Origin: JAWXBG01 sp044375415
GTDB lineage: Bacteria; Bacteroidota; Bacteroidia; Flavobacteriales_D; Sanyastnellaceae
Reading direction: 5' to 3'
DNA length: 64,000 nt
Assembly (NCBI GenBank): GCA_044375415.1
Contig: JBILMS010000007.1
Coordinates: 21,492-85,491 of the forward strand
Of the stretch, positions 7,970 through 19,000 are shown piece after piece (the first letter of the stretch is position 1; each line of letters starts with the position of its first letter). The translations under genes were made by a program, and so were the position numbers. The notes below the pieces were generated by a model, which did no database searches, was not told where the DNA came from, and saw only the letters and a list, made by a program, of their open reading frames with translations.

Positions 7970-9667
7970 CTACTTTTTAAGTACTCCAAGATCCTTTCCC
8001 GAAGTGCCGTTAGGTTCCATTATTCCCAAGTAAGAACAAATCGTAGGAGCTATGTCCGAAACATTGGCTGCTTGTACATAATGACCTTTTTCAACGCCAT
8101 TTCCGAAGAAAATAATTGGCACATGTGTATCATAGGGGAAAGGAGAGCCGTGAGTTGTCCCTGTTCTACCATATTCGATCCAACCGGGCATCGTTACGAC
8201 AACCACATCTCCACTTCTTTTAGGATGAAAGCCATTCATTATTCGATTTCGAACTCCTTCGGTATATTCTTTACTCATGAGGTCGTGTGCGGCTAGAGCG
8301 GTATATACACCCGGATACTCGAGTGTTTTAGTGACAATTGCATCCTGAACATCTTCCAAGTTCAACTTGCGACTTTCGATTAATTTTCTATCGAGAAAAA
8401 ATTGATCATTGGAATAATTTAAAACGTACTCCCCCACTCCAAATTTTGTATTTAACAGGGCCTTTACATCGTCAATCATATTCCCCGGTATCCAATAATC
8501 CCCGGCAAGCTGAACAGTTTGAACATGCGAGGGCACTTCAGCTCCACCATGATCAGCACTTAGAAATATTAGGTATTTACCCTTCATATTGACATCCAAC
8601 CAATTCAATAGATTTTCAATTTCCAAATCAAATCGCAGATAACAATCTTGTGTTTCTTTTGATTGAACACCAAAACGGTGTCCGACATAATCGGTACCGG
8701 AATAACTCAAACACAAAAAGTCAGTGTGTTCATCTTTTCCGAGTTGCTCTCCTTCAATGGCGGCAATGGCAAACTCCGTTGTAAGGGTCATGCCCATTGG
8801 AATACCCTTCAACAATTCGTAATTTTTATTCTTTGTGCGAATACTATCATTGGTAAATACATATGGAAACACGGGACGAATCATTCCTGAAAAAGGAGTT
8901 TCGTATGCGTTGTTGTCAGGCAAACTTTCATCGTACGCAGAAACATCTTTCAATAAATTCCAACCTTCTCGCAAAAGTTGCTCCGATCGACCGCGTTTAT
9001 TAAAATCATTGACCCATTGAGGAAGTTGATCAAAATACCAATTGCTACTTACCCAATTGCCTTCATTTCCTCCGATATACCAATAAGAGGCATCGGCAGA
9101 TCTACCGGCGGGCAAGATACCTCCCCGATCTTTCATTGCAACTCCAATCGTTTTTGATCGCTGATTGGTGTGTAGTTTCATTTGATCGCACATCGTTGTC
9201 GTCAATAATTTCGAAGGAGATCGCATACCCTCTTCGGAACTAGTTCCAACTCCTTTCACCGTGCTATCCTGCGCACAATAAATCATACGCTTCTTTTCGC
9301 GATCATACCAATCATTGGCAATTATTCCATTGAGTGCCGGTCCTGTTCCTGTGTAGATACATGCATGACCCGGGCCCGTGTATGTTGGCATATAATCGTA
9401 ATGCGCATTCGTCATCACAGCCCCCTCAGCCATAAGTCGTTTCAAACCTCCATTGGAATAATCTTCCGCAAAACGAGTTAAATAATCAAATCGCATTTGA
9501 TCCACGGTAATGCCTATAACCAATGTGGGTAATTCCCGATCATTTGAATTCGGAGAAGGAAGCGGAGCAACTACAATAGGTTGGACATTCGTTTCAGAAA
9601 TTTCGTTGGTCGATTTGCACGCTGCCAAAAGACCGAAGAAAATGACAGGGAATAGTATTCTTTTCAT
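7970..9667 (-). CDS. pafA: PafA-type alkaline phosphatase lipoprotein
   Basis: A 565-residue phosphodiesterase/alkaline-phosphatase-superfamily protein. Seen: lipoprotein signal with LAAC at residues 14-17, metal site ITVDQMR around D56, the catalytic threonine in PTYTGPGH (T97), the KDRGG motif that corresponds to the substrate-binding KxR of PafA, and further zinc ligands in TDYVGH, LSADHGG and YDTHVP. PafA hydrolyses phosphate monoesters, is calcium-activated and not inhibited by phosphate in characterised Bacteroidota enzymes, so it scavenges organic phosphate outside the inner membrane. The lipobox suggests anchoring in an envelope membrane. A Pho-type operator was not identified. Confidence 0.9.
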   Translation of the reverse strand: MKRILFPVIFFGLLAACKSTNEISETNVQPIVVAPLPSPNSNDRELPTLVIGITVDQMRFDYLTRFAEDYSNGGLKRLMAEGAVMTNAHYDYMPTYTGPGHACIYTGTGPALNGIIANDWYDREKKRMIYCAQDSTVKGVGTSSEEGMRSPSKLLTTTMCDQMKLHTNQRSKTIGVAMKDRGGILPAGRSADASYWYIGGNEGNWVSSNWYFDQLPQWVNDFNKRGRSEQLLREGWNLLKDVSAYDESLPDNNAYETPFSGMIRPVFPYVFTNDSIRTKNKNYELLKGIPMGMTLTTEFAIAAIEGEQLGKDEHTDFLCLSYSGTDYVGHRFGVQSKETQDCYLRFDLEIENLLNWLDVNMKGKYLIFLSADHGGAEVPSHVQTVQLAGDYWIPGNMIDDVKALLNTKFGVGEYVLNYSNDQFFLDRKLIESRKLNLEDVQDAIVTKTLEYPGVYTALAAHDLMSKEYTEGVRNRIMNGFHPKRSGDVVVVTMPGWIEYGRTGTTHGSPFPYDTHVPIIFFGNGVEKGHYVQAANVSDIAPTICSYLGIMEPNGTSGKDLGVLKK

Positions 9668-9673
9668 GGCTCA

Positions 9674-9681
9674 CAAACATA
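9674..9681 (-). promoter_or_regulatory. -7 promoter element of the pafA-M61 pair
   Basis: TATGTTTG on the minus strand, a perfect TAnnTTTG, ends 6 bases before the pafA ATG. The leader would be close to zero. Confidence 0.45.
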
Positions 9682-9721
9682 CAACAGTCAAGAAGTTTCA
9701 GTATTAAAAAATTGGCACCTC

Positions 9722-10078
9722 TCAGCCCGCACGTGTTATTTTATAAACCACCAAAAGGCAAATGCCCGTGCTAATGAAAACGTTCAAAATGGCCCAAAAC
9801 CATTGTCCTTGACGCATCAACTGAATAGTTTCAAGACTGAAAGTAGAAAATGTACTGAGACCTCCACAAAATCCGATGGCCAGCAAAGGATAGATCCATA
9901 ATTTCGAATTAGCTTGTTCGCTATAGTTCCAAACTAAAGCCAAAAGAGCTGAGGCAATCAGATTTGAAATAAAAGTAGCCCACGGCAATGAAGCTTCCCA
10001 CGTTTTTACACAAAAACCTAGTCCGAAACGCATCACAGAACCCAATCCTCCGCCCAAAAAAACCAAGAGAATTTTCAT
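9722..10078 (-). CDS. crcB: Fluoride exporter CrcB/Fluc
   Basis: A 118-residue inner-membrane protein with four predicted helices. Seen: GGGLGSVMRFGLG at the N-terminus and the diagnostic GFCGGLSTFSTFSLE motif around residues 72-86, with the phenylalanines that line the fluoride path. Works as a dual-topology dimeric fluoride channel protecting against cytoplasmic fluoride. No fluoride riboswitch was seen upstream. It overlaps the PAP2 gene by 4 bp and is the last gene of the fadD-like/PAP2/crcB unit. Confidence 0.95.
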   Translation of the reverse strand: MKILLVFLGGGLGSVMRFGLGFCVKTWEASLPWATFISNLIASALLALVWNYSEQANSKLWIYPLLAIGFCGGLSTFSTFSLETIQLMRQGQWFWAILNVFISTGICLLVVYKITRAG

Positions 10079-10665
10079 TTTTGCAATGGTTTAAGTCTTG
10101 TTTTTCGCAGAATAAAATAAACGATGAAAGCCGCGATAACACCCACAATCCAACCGCCCACAATATCTCCGGGGTAATGCACTCCCAAATAAATTCGGCT
10201 ATAACTTATAAGCAGTACCCAAGCTAACAACGCGAATAGAACCCATTTCTTTAGAGGTTTCATCACCAAACAATAAAGCAAATAAATGCCCATGTAATTC
10301 GCCGCATGACTAGAAACAAAACCGAATTTTCCACCTATATATGGATTGCCATTTTCATCTTTTACCAAATGAATCAGGCCATCTAGGTCAACTTCTCTGC
10401 TTGGACGTAAGCGTTGAACAAATTCTTTGAGAAAACCGCTGGCTGTTTGATCGGCAATGGTAACTACCAATGCAAAACCCAGAACGATAAAAACTGCACT
10501 TCTCCAGTCGTATTTTCGAAATAGACTATATAAAAGAATAACATCCACGGGAAACCAAAACCATGTTTTACTGAAGTACCACATGGGACCATCAAGCCAT
10601 GGAAATTGATCACTGTTTAGCCACAGAAAAAGTGATTTGTCTATTTCCGATAAAAATTCAATCAA
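10075..10665 (-). CDS. PAP2-family membrane phosphatase
   Basis: A 196-residue protein with about five membrane helices. All three PAP2 motifs are visible: KEFVQRLRPSRE (KxxxxxxRP), SSHAAN in place of the usual PSGH, and SRIYLGVHYPGDIVGG (SRxxxxxHxxxD). These enzymes dephosphorylate lipid phosphates such as undecaprenyl diphosphate or phosphatidic acid at the membrane; the substrate cannot be decided. It overlaps crcB and the acyl-CoA ligase gene by 4 bp each, so all three are co-translated; a role in lipid turnover would suit the ligase neighbour. Confidence 0.9.
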   Translation of the reverse strand: MIEFLSEIDKSLFLWLNSDQFPWLDGPMWYFSKTWFWFPVDVILLYSLFRKYDWRSAVFIVLGFALVVTIADQTASGFLKEFVQRLRPSREVDLDGLIHLVKDENGNPYIGGKFGFVSSHAANYMGIYLLYCLVMKPLKKWVLFALLAWVLLISYSRIYLGVHYPGDIVGGWIVGVIAAFIVYFILRKTRLKPLQK

Positions 10666-12434
10666 GCGGAATAAATTTCAGTCACCAATTCTCCATATTT
10701 CACGAGAATATTTTTCCTTTTGAGTTTTAATGTGGGTGTTAGTTCCCCACCTTCAACCGTAAAAGGTTGCGGCAATAATCGAAAAGATTTCACCTGCTCC
10801 CACTTTCCAATTCTGCCATTTATTTTTTCAATGTCCGCGGCTATGAGATCTTTCACCTCTGGTAGCGCGCTTAACTCAACTAACGTTGACCCTTTTAAAC
10901 CTCGTTTTTCAGCCCAAGGTTTTAATACCAAAATGTCGGGTACTATGAGCGCTCCGGGGAAATTTTGGTTTTCTCCAACGATCATTACTTGTTCGATGTA
11001 GATAGATTCCTTGAGTAAATTTTCCAACATCTGTGGAGCTATGTATTTTCCACCACTTGTTTTGAAAATTTCCTTTTTTCGATCCGTGATTACAAGGAAA
11101 CCATCTCTTATTTCACCTATATCTCCTGTATGAAACCAACCGTCTTTTAAGACTTCGGCCGTCTTTTCCGGTTCTTTGTAATAGCCCAACATTACATTTG
11201 GACCTTTCGATAAAATCTCTCCATCCTCTGCTATCTTTACTTCTACATTTCGAATAGGCATGCCCACAGATCCGGCTCTCCACATTCCTGGTTTACGAAA
11301 CGTATTCACCGAAATGACAGGTGAAGTTTCTGTAAGTCCAAAACCTTCTTTCAAGGGTATTCCCGCCCCACAAAAAAAACGAGCTAGACGAGGTTGAAGC
11401 GCTGCACTTCCACTTGCAATGGCTCCAATTTCGGTAAGACCCAATGCCGCTTTCACTTTAGAAAAAACAACCTTTCTGGCTAGGTTCAATCTAAATTCAT
11501 ACCACCCGCCGTTGGCACCATCCGGCTCCCAACGTATAGCCAAATCATGTGCCTGCTTGAACAGCCATCTTTTTATTCCGGTATTAGCCATGCCCTTCGC
11601 ATAAATACCATCGTAAAACTTCTCAAATAATCGAGGAACCCCCGTGAATATATGAGGTTTAGCGACCAAGAGATCATCTTTAATCACATCCATGCCGGTT
11701 AAATACATAGTTACTGCATTGTGCATGTAGAGATAATGCAGCATCCTTTCGAATATATGGCAACAAGGCAGAAAACTTAATGTGCGTGCCTTTTGCTTTT
11801 CAAGGAGAGGTAAACGATCCTCACAATCCAATGCATTACTCGCAATATTTTTATGAGATAGCATAACTCCTTTGGGCTGACCCGTCGTACCCGAGGTATA
11901 GATGATTGTTGCTAATTCGTTCTCTTTTACCTTTTCCGAAATTTCCAAAACCCTGCTTTGGGGAACCGCCTCACATCGCGTTTGAAACTCTTTCCAATGT
12001 GGTATTCCATCTGCTTTTTCAAAACAAAAAACCTCCAGAAGACCCGGGCAATCCTTTTTGATGGACATTACCTTCTTATACAATTCAACATTCGAAACAA
12101 AACAAAGCTTACTCTCCGAATGATTTAAAATATATGTATAATCCGTTTCGCTCATCGTATGATAAATAGGTACATCGATGGCACCCATCTGCATGATACC
12201 GCAATCCATAATATTCCATTCGCAACAATTGGAATGTGTTATCAGAGCTACTTTGTCGCCGGGATTAATACCACTGGCAATCATCGCCCGACTTATGCGA
12301 TTCATCTCATCTACAAATTGCGCTGTCGAATACGATGTCCACTCCCCCACTACACGAGATGTCATCATTACCTCAAGAGGATAATTTTTGAGCTGATACA
12401 GGGGGAAATCAAATAAACGTGAGGGTTCCTTCAT
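10662..12434 (-). CDS. Long-chain fatty acid-CoA ligase (AMP-dependent synthetase)
   Basis: A 590-residue ANL-superfamily adenylating enzyme. Seen: P-loop-like IIYTSGTTGQPKGV, the A5 motif GFGLTETSPV, A7-A8 region HTGDIGEIRDGFLVITDRKK, and KTSGGKYIAPQMLE. This matches the FadD15-like long-chain ligases of Bacteroidota, which activate fatty acids to acyl-CoA with ATP. The lysine of the A10 motif is likely in the LKLKRKNI segment near the C-terminus. It is the first gene of the operon with PAP2 and crcB. Substrate chain length is inferred from the family. Confidence 0.92.
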   Translation of the reverse strand: MKEPSRLFDFPLYQLKNYPLEVMMTSRVVGEWTSYSTAQFVDEMNRISRAMIASGINPGDKVALITHSNCCEWNIMDCGIMQMGAIDVPIYHTMSETDYTYILNHSESKLCFVSNVELYKKVMSIKKDCPGLLEVFCFEKADGIPHWKEFQTRCEAVPQSRVLEISEKVKENELATIIYTSGTTGQPKGVMLSHKNIASNALDCEDRLPLLEKQKARTLSFLPCCHIFERMLHYLYMHNAVTMYLTGMDVIKDDLLVAKPHIFTGVPRLFEKFYDGIYAKGMANTGIKRWLFKQAHDLAIRWEPDGANGGWYEFRLNLARKVVFSKVKAALGLTEIGAIASGSAALQPRLARFFCGAGIPLKEGFGLTETSPVISVNTFRKPGMWRAGSVGMPIRNVEVKIAEDGEILSKGPNVMLGYYKEPEKTAEVLKDGWFHTGDIGEIRDGFLVITDRKKEIFKTSGGKYIAPQMLENLLKESIYIEQVMIVGENQNFPGALIVPDILVLKPWAEKRGLKGSTLVELSALPEVKDLIAADIEKINGRIGKWEQVKSFRLLPQPFTVEGGELTPTLKLKRKNILVKYGELVTEIYSA

Positions 12435-12453
12435 AAGATTTGTTTACTCAGCG

Positions 12454-12461
12454 TAAACATA
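12454..12461 (-). promoter_or_regulatory. Probable -7 promoter element of the acyl-CoA ligase operon
   Basis: TATGTTTA on the minus strand, one mismatch from TAnnTTTG, about 19 bases before the ATG at 12434. Confidence 0.3.
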
Positions 12462-12545
12462 CTACAAGAAAATTCAGCACGAAAACCTTTTATAACTTTC
12501 CAGCCTACACCGGACCTTCTTCATTCATTATCAATAAAAAATGAA

Positions 12546-15500
12546 TCACTTCACCAACAATTCTACCACAGATTCCCGATCATCTAGTTGAATTTGAAGG
12601 GTGTATATTCCTGAAGCCAATAACCCAATCTCTAGTCTAGTAAGATGAGAAATTATAATTCCGTGCCGCACCGATCGACCTGTCGCATCGAAAATCGAAA
12701 AAGATCCTTGCGAAAACGGGAGGTCATGCAACTCTATGAAAATTGATTCTTCAGCTGGATTAGGATAGACGGAAATTACGTCGTTCTCGTATTCCGAAAT
12801 TCCAATTGTACAATCGACAACAACGACTTCATCAAAGGCTTCGCATGGTATTGAAGCAGTAACGGAATACGTGCCGGGTTCGAAAACTGTATAAGTAGAA
12901 CCTGTAATTCCATCTTGCCAAGTGTAATTCAGAAAATCGTTTCCGGCGTTTAAGACCATTACCGTATCACAAAAATCAAAATCGGGTCCAAGGTCAATAT
13001 CTCCTGTAATAATCTGACCAACCTCTACTTGATCAGAATAATTGCACCCTTCGGCATTTATTACCTCTACACTATACGTTCCCGGTAAGCTGACCGAAAT
13101 CGATTCCTCTTCAGAACCGTTATTCCACAAATACGAAGTATAACCTGCGCCCGGAGTAAAGTTCAAGTTTTCGCCGACACAAATATTCATATCCGGTCCC
13201 AAATTAGGCTCGATGGCGTCAGTAACACTTACGTTCATTTCTCCTCGCAATAAACCACATTCAGTTTGCAGCGAAACCTCCAGCATATACAAGCCCGGCT
13301 CAGGAAACTCGATGTGCATTTGTCCATCGATTTGTGTGAAATTTACTTCCGGTAATATCGACCACTCTATTGTACCTTCAGGACAACCCGCAATTTGATA
13401 AATAGTTTCTGATCCCTTGCAAGTACTTACCGGTCCCTCTATAAATATTTGCTCTTGTGAATATGCGTGGTAATAATTTCCGAATCCATTCAAAAAACCG
13501 GTATCAAAAAGCACCGTGTACTCGAGTTGCATATCGGAACCATTCAAATTTGGAAATGAAATTCTATCCAAAGTCCCGGAAAAAACTCCGGCTAGCAATA
13601 TCTCCCCTGCAGGCGTAGTTTGAATATCGGAGTATGCCGCAAAAATGGGCTGATTTACAAAAAACACTTGAGGGATAATTTGATCAATTGGCAATGAGAG
13701 ATCAAATTGATTTAATCGAACCTGATTCAAACCTGTTGCAGTTTGAGCATAAAAAAATCTACCGTTTGGGGCAAAGTCATAAAAAGAAACTGTCTCGGGA
13801 CTGTAATTCAAAAATTCCGTAACCACACCGGTACCATTATCAAATGAGAAAAGTATATTTCCTTTTGCAAACAAGTTTCCTTTGGGTGAAACTTTTATAT
13901 CCTGATAATAAATATTACTCTGGGTAAAATTCGATGAACTATAGGAAGACAAAACGGGTTCATTTGAGATTCCTGAAGGATTTACTTCCCACGAAATAAA
14001 TTGTTGTGTACTCTCATCATAATAAACCAACCAAAAATCAGCATAATTACAATGACGAATTGCTGTCATGGTTTCCGTGTTCACTTGGTCTATTAGTAGG
14101 TTCTTTGATCCCACCACAATATCACCATTGCCATTGTCCAATGTCCTGTCAATTATGCTGTAACGCAAGCCATTGGCATATTCATTTTCGTTGGCATCTA
14201 ATGTGAAAAGGTATATCAAATCATCAGCTCCGGGTGCATTCACAAGTAGAGCCCCCTTGCGAGAAGATATATGACCCGCCAGTTCATTTCCATTTGGTGT
14301 AGTTTGCAAATTCTGATTGAACAGACTTTCACCATTTGTGATAAAAAGGAGGTTTCCATTGTTGTCGCTAATCGAAGATTTGTTCTCAGAATAATCGAGA
14401 TAAAAGTTTTGAAACGATGTAACGCTTTCATCAAAATTAATATTGTTCACAAGGGCTTCTCCTGTAAACAAATACCAATTGCTGTTTTCTTGACCTGAAG
14501 CGCACGTGCCTACATCAAAGTTAGAACAATAAAAGGAAGAACAATTTCCCGAAATAGCTTCCAAACAAACTTGAAATGCACCTAAGGTTTCAAATATCAA
14601 TGTAATGTTTTCATCTATTGAATACAGACTGCCATCTATGAACCATTGATACGAATCTGCTCCGGAAGAAACATTCACCAAAACCACTTCTTCTTCGGGT
14701 TGCGGATTATTGGAACTAGCGCCAAAAATTGGCTGTACGGGGCATTCAACGTTAATGTCATATTCCAGTTCGATGTTGCAACCCGGTTCGTTGTTACTAA
14801 GTAATACCTCTACAAAATAAAATCCGGTTTGATCCGGAAGAAATTCATAATCGGTACTTGTGGAAACCTGCTCTTCATTGACAAACCATGTTGTGGTGGT
14901 ATTTCCAATTGAATTATTCGTAAAAACAACGGATTCACCCAGAAATATCTCATTAGCCGATGCCTCTACGGAAATTTCGATGGCCGACGAACACGGCGGA
15001 TTGCAGCGATCACCCTCAAGCAAAGAAGCTCTTGCTGTTAGCAAAGAAGCCAACATTCTATCGCATTGACCTAAAGTAAAAAACTCGTAACATGTGAGCG
15101 GCGAATAGTCCATGTAATTCTGTTGTTGATCAGGTTGATCACCCATACCTCCATTTTCCATTGGTCTAAACGGATTGTTCTCCGATAAATCATCGTCGTC
15201 GGTATCACATGAGTTGGCTCCATTTTCACAATCAAATGGAGCCGCGATTCCGTCCGGAGGTGTATCACAAACTTTATCCCCATCCTCAAGACAATTATCG
15301 TTGTTGCATGTCGATTCAAACGTATGAAATAACCCAAGGTAATGACCGGCTTCGTGGATAAATACCTTTGTCTGAACAGCTGTCCCACCAAAAAACGAAG
15401 CTTCAATTATAATTCCATCCGTTTCGGATCCATGGGTTGAAGGCATACTCGAATTTCCTACGATTCCAAATGAATTGTCTGCACGAATCAATTCATTCAC

Positions 15501-16004
15501 CACCCATACATTCATATACTTCTCGGTATCCCATCTGCTCAATTCTTTCAATTCTAAATCCTGATCAGGTACAACTACAGTTGTTAAAGGAGATTCTATG
15601 CGGTTGATACCACTCGAAAAATTGCCATCCGGATCCACATGTGCAAGGCAAAATTGAATCGGTATTACTGTTCCTTCAGGTGAATAATAAATATCCTGGT
15701 TGCTAAAAGATGAATTCAGATATTCAATAGCATCTTCTATCATTTCATCCGGGATATTTTCTCCACCATTTTGATGAATGACATGCACAACCACTGGTAT
15801 AATACAGGTCAATTCATCGCGATTGGAATTTTCATTTTGCTTAATCCATTCCAACACTCCGGTCAAATATTGATCATGTTTCTCTGCCCTTTTCGTATGA
15901 CTTAGAAACAACTGTTTTGATTCATCAAAACCACAATAATTCTGAGCTTGAATATCTCCTATAGAAATAAGGGCAATTATTATGCTGAAGAATTTTACTC
16001 TCAT
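12546..16004 (-). CDS. Secreted M43-family metalloprotease with PKD, propeller-like and type A sorting domains
   Basis: An 1152-residue exported protein. Signal peptide about 1-20 (ends DIQAQ). Pappalysin-type M43 domain to about residue 340 with HEAGHYLGLFH (H217, E218, H221, H227) and the Cys-rich CNNDNCLEDGDKVCDTPP stretch after it. Two PKD-like domains about 345-490, then a region of about 350 residues (GNLLFITNGESLFN, YLFTLD, MTAIRHCNYADFWLV) like the propeller-type repeats found in gliding-associated secreted proteins, two more Ig/PKD units (CVGENLNFTPGAGYTSYLW), and a type IX type A sorting domain (VYPNPAEESIFIEL near 1075). Likely secreted to the surface or medium to cut proteins. It lies 29 bp after the type B protein gene and may share its transcript. 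Confidence 0.88.
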   Translation of the reverse strand: MRVKFFSIIIALISIGDIQAQNYCGFDESKQLFLSHTKRAEKHDQYLTGVLEWIKQNENSNRDELTCIIPVVVHVIHQNGGENIPDEMIEDAIEYLNSSFSNQDIYYSPEGTVIPIQFCLAHVDPDGNFSSGINRIESPLTTVVVPDQDLELKELSRWDTEKYMNVWVVNELIRADNSFGIVGNSSMPSTHGSETDGIIIEASFFGGTAVQTKVFIHEAGHYLGLFHTFESTCNNDNCLEDGDKVCDTPPDGIAAPFDCENGANSCDTDDDDLSENNPFRPMENGGMGDQPDQQQNYMDYSPLTCYEFFTLGQCDRMLASLLTARASLLEGDRCNPPCSSAIEISVEASANEIFLGESVVFTNNSIGNTTTTWFVNEEQVSTSTDYEFLPDQTGFYFVEVLLSNNEPGCNIELEYDINVECPVQPIFGASSNNPQPEEEVVLVNVSSGADSYQWFIDGSLYSIDENITLIFETLGAFQVCLEAISGNCSSFYCSNFDVGTCASGQENSNWYLFTGEALVNNINFDESVTSFQNFYLDYSENKSSISDNNGNLLFITNGESLFNQNLQTTPNGNELAGHISSRKGALLVNAPGADDLIYLFTLDANENEYANGLRYSIIDRTLDNGNGDIVVGSKNLLIDQVNTETMTAIRHCNYADFWLVYYDESTQQFISWEVNPSGISNEPVLSSYSSSNFTQSNIYYQDIKVSPKGNLFAKGNILFSFDNGTGVVTEFLNYSPETVSFYDFAPNGRFFYAQTATGLNQVRLNQFDLSLPIDQIIPQVFFVNQPIFAAYSDIQTTPAGEILLAGVFSGTLDRISFPNLNGSDMQLEYTVLFDTGFLNGFGNYYHAYSQEQIFIEGPVSTCKGSETIYQIAGCPEGTIEWSILPEVNFTQIDGQMHIEFPEPGLYMLEVSLQTECGLLRGEMNVSVTDAIEPNLGPDMNICVGENLNFTPGAGYTSYLWNNGSEEESISVSLPGTYSVEVINAEGCNYSDQVEVGQIITGDIDLGPDFDFCDTVMVLNAGNDFLNYTWQDGITGSTYTVFEPGTYSVTASIPCEAFDEVVVVDCTIGISEYENDVISVYPNPAEESIFIELHDLPFSQGSFSIFDATGRSVRHGIIISHLTRLEIGLLASGIYTLQIQLDDRESVVELLVK

Positions 16005-16033
16005 TATGAAAATTATTTGAAGAAATTTTCTTA

Positions 16034-19000
16034 CTACCTAAAAAGTGTAACTATACCTGTTCTGTCAATAAACTGAGTCTGTGCGTTTCTAGCCTTTAGA
16101 TGATACACATATGCGCCGTCTTCGCAATAAAATGTACCATTCATAAAACTTCCGGTCCATCTCCCTTTGGGGTCTGTAGTCAGATAAACCACTTCACCCC
16201 ACCGATTATATATTGTAAATTCAACGTTTGTCAGTCCAATTGATTCAATACCAAAAACATCGTTAACACCATCTTCATTGGGTGTAAAGGAATTTGGAAT
16301 GAAATAACTCGATGGAGGACTCACATAAAGATACGTTGTATCTGCACACCAACTAATTTCTGTGATCAACATCACTACAAAATCGGAACTTGCCGGATAT
16401 GAATATTCGATGTTTGATCCCTCTGCCGAAAAATCATTCAGCCACCAACTATACGTACAATCCAAACAAGAGGTATCAGAAACAGAAAAGAGTCCCGATG
16501 CTCCTAAATCCAACCAAAGTATTTCATTTTCTATTGAATAGACGTATATAGTTGATGTATCAATAATCGACTGTCCACATTGATCTTGAACCATCCACTC
16601 AACTGTCATATCATCAGCAGTATTCAGCACTAGGGCGCTCTCCTCTGTGTTTTCATTATTCCAGAAATACTCCAAATTACCATTCCCCCCGTCTGTTTCG
16701 CCCGACAATTCAATCGTTCCCGCCTCACAGAGATAATAGTCTCCGATACTCCCTGACAAGGAATCTAGTTTTACTACTACAAAACAAGAATCAACGAATA
16801 AATCATCACAAGGATCCATCAACACCAATTTCACCCACCCTCCTTGCGTCCAAGAATCGACTGAAAGCGAAGGATCATCCGAAATTTGAACGTCATTGTA
16901 AAACCAGCTACATATTGTTTCATTTGTCCATGTAGTCTGATCCGGAACAAGATCTATCACTGAAGCGCAATCCAATTCCAAGGTGTCCGGCAGACCCGCC
17001 GATAAGGATAGTGTCAATACCTCTATATCAACTGATGCAGAATCTACCGATCCACACACATCATTCACAACTACTATTAATGTTCCGTTCTCTCCCGGAT
17101 TCCAACCTTGCAGAGCCGGCGTTTCTGCCTGCAAAACGCCATTAAAATACCACTCATACTCAAGATCCATTGCGCCTTCAACAATTTGTGGCTGCACATC
17201 GACAAGCTCTCCACAGGTTATATCCAATTCGCTTGTAAGTTCAATCTGCAAAGGAAGAACTTGAGCTTGTACATTTACTGTGTCGGAATCTACTTGATTA
17301 CATAGGTCCGTCGCGAACCATATTACTTCATTCGATACCTCAGTAAAAAGATAGTTCAAATAATCATCTGTTCCGGAGACCATTCCATTTACAATCCATT
17401 CAAAACTAAGGTCACCCGCACCACCTGTCCATTCCCCATTCAATGTGGTGCTTACTCCACAGTAGACGAGTCCCTGATTCACATTTATTTCTAAAGGTAT
17501 ATTATTTACAATCACTTCCGTTGAATCACTTACCTCCTGGCCACACGCATCCGAAATATGCAGTTCAATTGTTTCTTGAGTAGCGAAGGTCAAATCTGAT
17601 AATTCCGACCCGATTGAAATTTCTACCCCATCTTGAATCCATGAATAGTTATACGGTTCTTGGCCACCTGCAACTTCGTAGTCAAATAAAACCTCCTCCA
17701 AACAATTTACGGAGATGCTGTCGGCCATAGAAAGTTCGAGTGTCGAAAATTCCAAAATCAATATCGTTGTATCTGCACTAAACTCTCCACATTCATCTGT
17801 TACCTGAAATATCAATTCCCCCGGATCTGTACCATAGTATTCATAGGAAATATCGTCATCGGATGTTACTTCTCCACTCTCCCACCATTGATATATCAAG
17901 TTTCCAAAACCCCCTTCCACCATAGGTTGCACCATTGTTATGCCCGAACAAGATAAATTCGAGTTATTGGGTAAATCAATTAGTATCGGCTCAGTAACCG
18001 GTAAAACTAAAACGGGAGTTACCAAAATTTGCCCACACATATCGTAAGACATTACAACTATTAAAAGTGTGTCTGTTGGAATTAAAGAAATGGAGTTTCC
18101 CACTTGTAAATTCTGACCAATAAAAAAGAAATTGGTATAAGGACCAAATCCACCGGAAATAGCCGGAGTTACACTTACTTGACCATTGCAGTTAGTATAA
18201 AGTGTATCCTCACCGTTGTATATCATTACAGGATCGGCGAGGGTGTATATCATTACTGAATCCGTTGTGCCGATGTTGCACTCATCTGTTACCGTCAAAT
18301 AAACCATTTGAGGCCCTAATGATGTATTGTATTCGTACACATTTGTATCATCCATTGAGACAAACGGATTCCAGGAATATTGGTATTCGCCATAACCACC
18401 GCTGACATTTGAATTAATAGTTAGAACAGTATTGCACGTGTACAAAATAGAATCGAGTTGAATATCTACCATCAAGGGATCAAAAAATATCAAATCAAAA
18501 TCAATTGTATCGGGCTGAAAAGAACAAACATCGTCCACTACAACAAAAGCACTTGTAGTCTCATTTGCATTCGTCAACATATAGGTAGGTCCTGTACTTC
18601 CATCGGGCCACAAATAAGAGTATTGACCATATCCACCTGAAAGTTCGGGAGCCAAAAGAACCTCTGTGGAACACATGAGAACATCTGTATTTTCGGCTAC
18701 AATGGGTTCAGCAGAATCCCATACTTGCACAGATACTGATATTTCGCAACTCTGATTTTCGTTATGAATTTCTGAACATGAAATAATCATGTTTTCTAAT
18801 CCTTCCGCAATTCCATCGTCCGATATTCCAAGTGAAAATGAATAAGTACTATCACCGGCAGGAATTATAATGTACTCAGGTAAAAAATCGAAATCAATTC
18901 CTTCGATCGTCGTTCCCGAACTCGATAAATAAACCGTATCCGGTTCGTTTATCGGTATTTGTTCGCTCCTTTGAATATTGATCCAAACGGGATTGCAGTC

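Noticed and set aside
15071..15406. 111-residue minus-strand frame inside the M43 gene
   Set aside because: It lies in another frame of the protease domain, where the HExxH region is clearly the real product.
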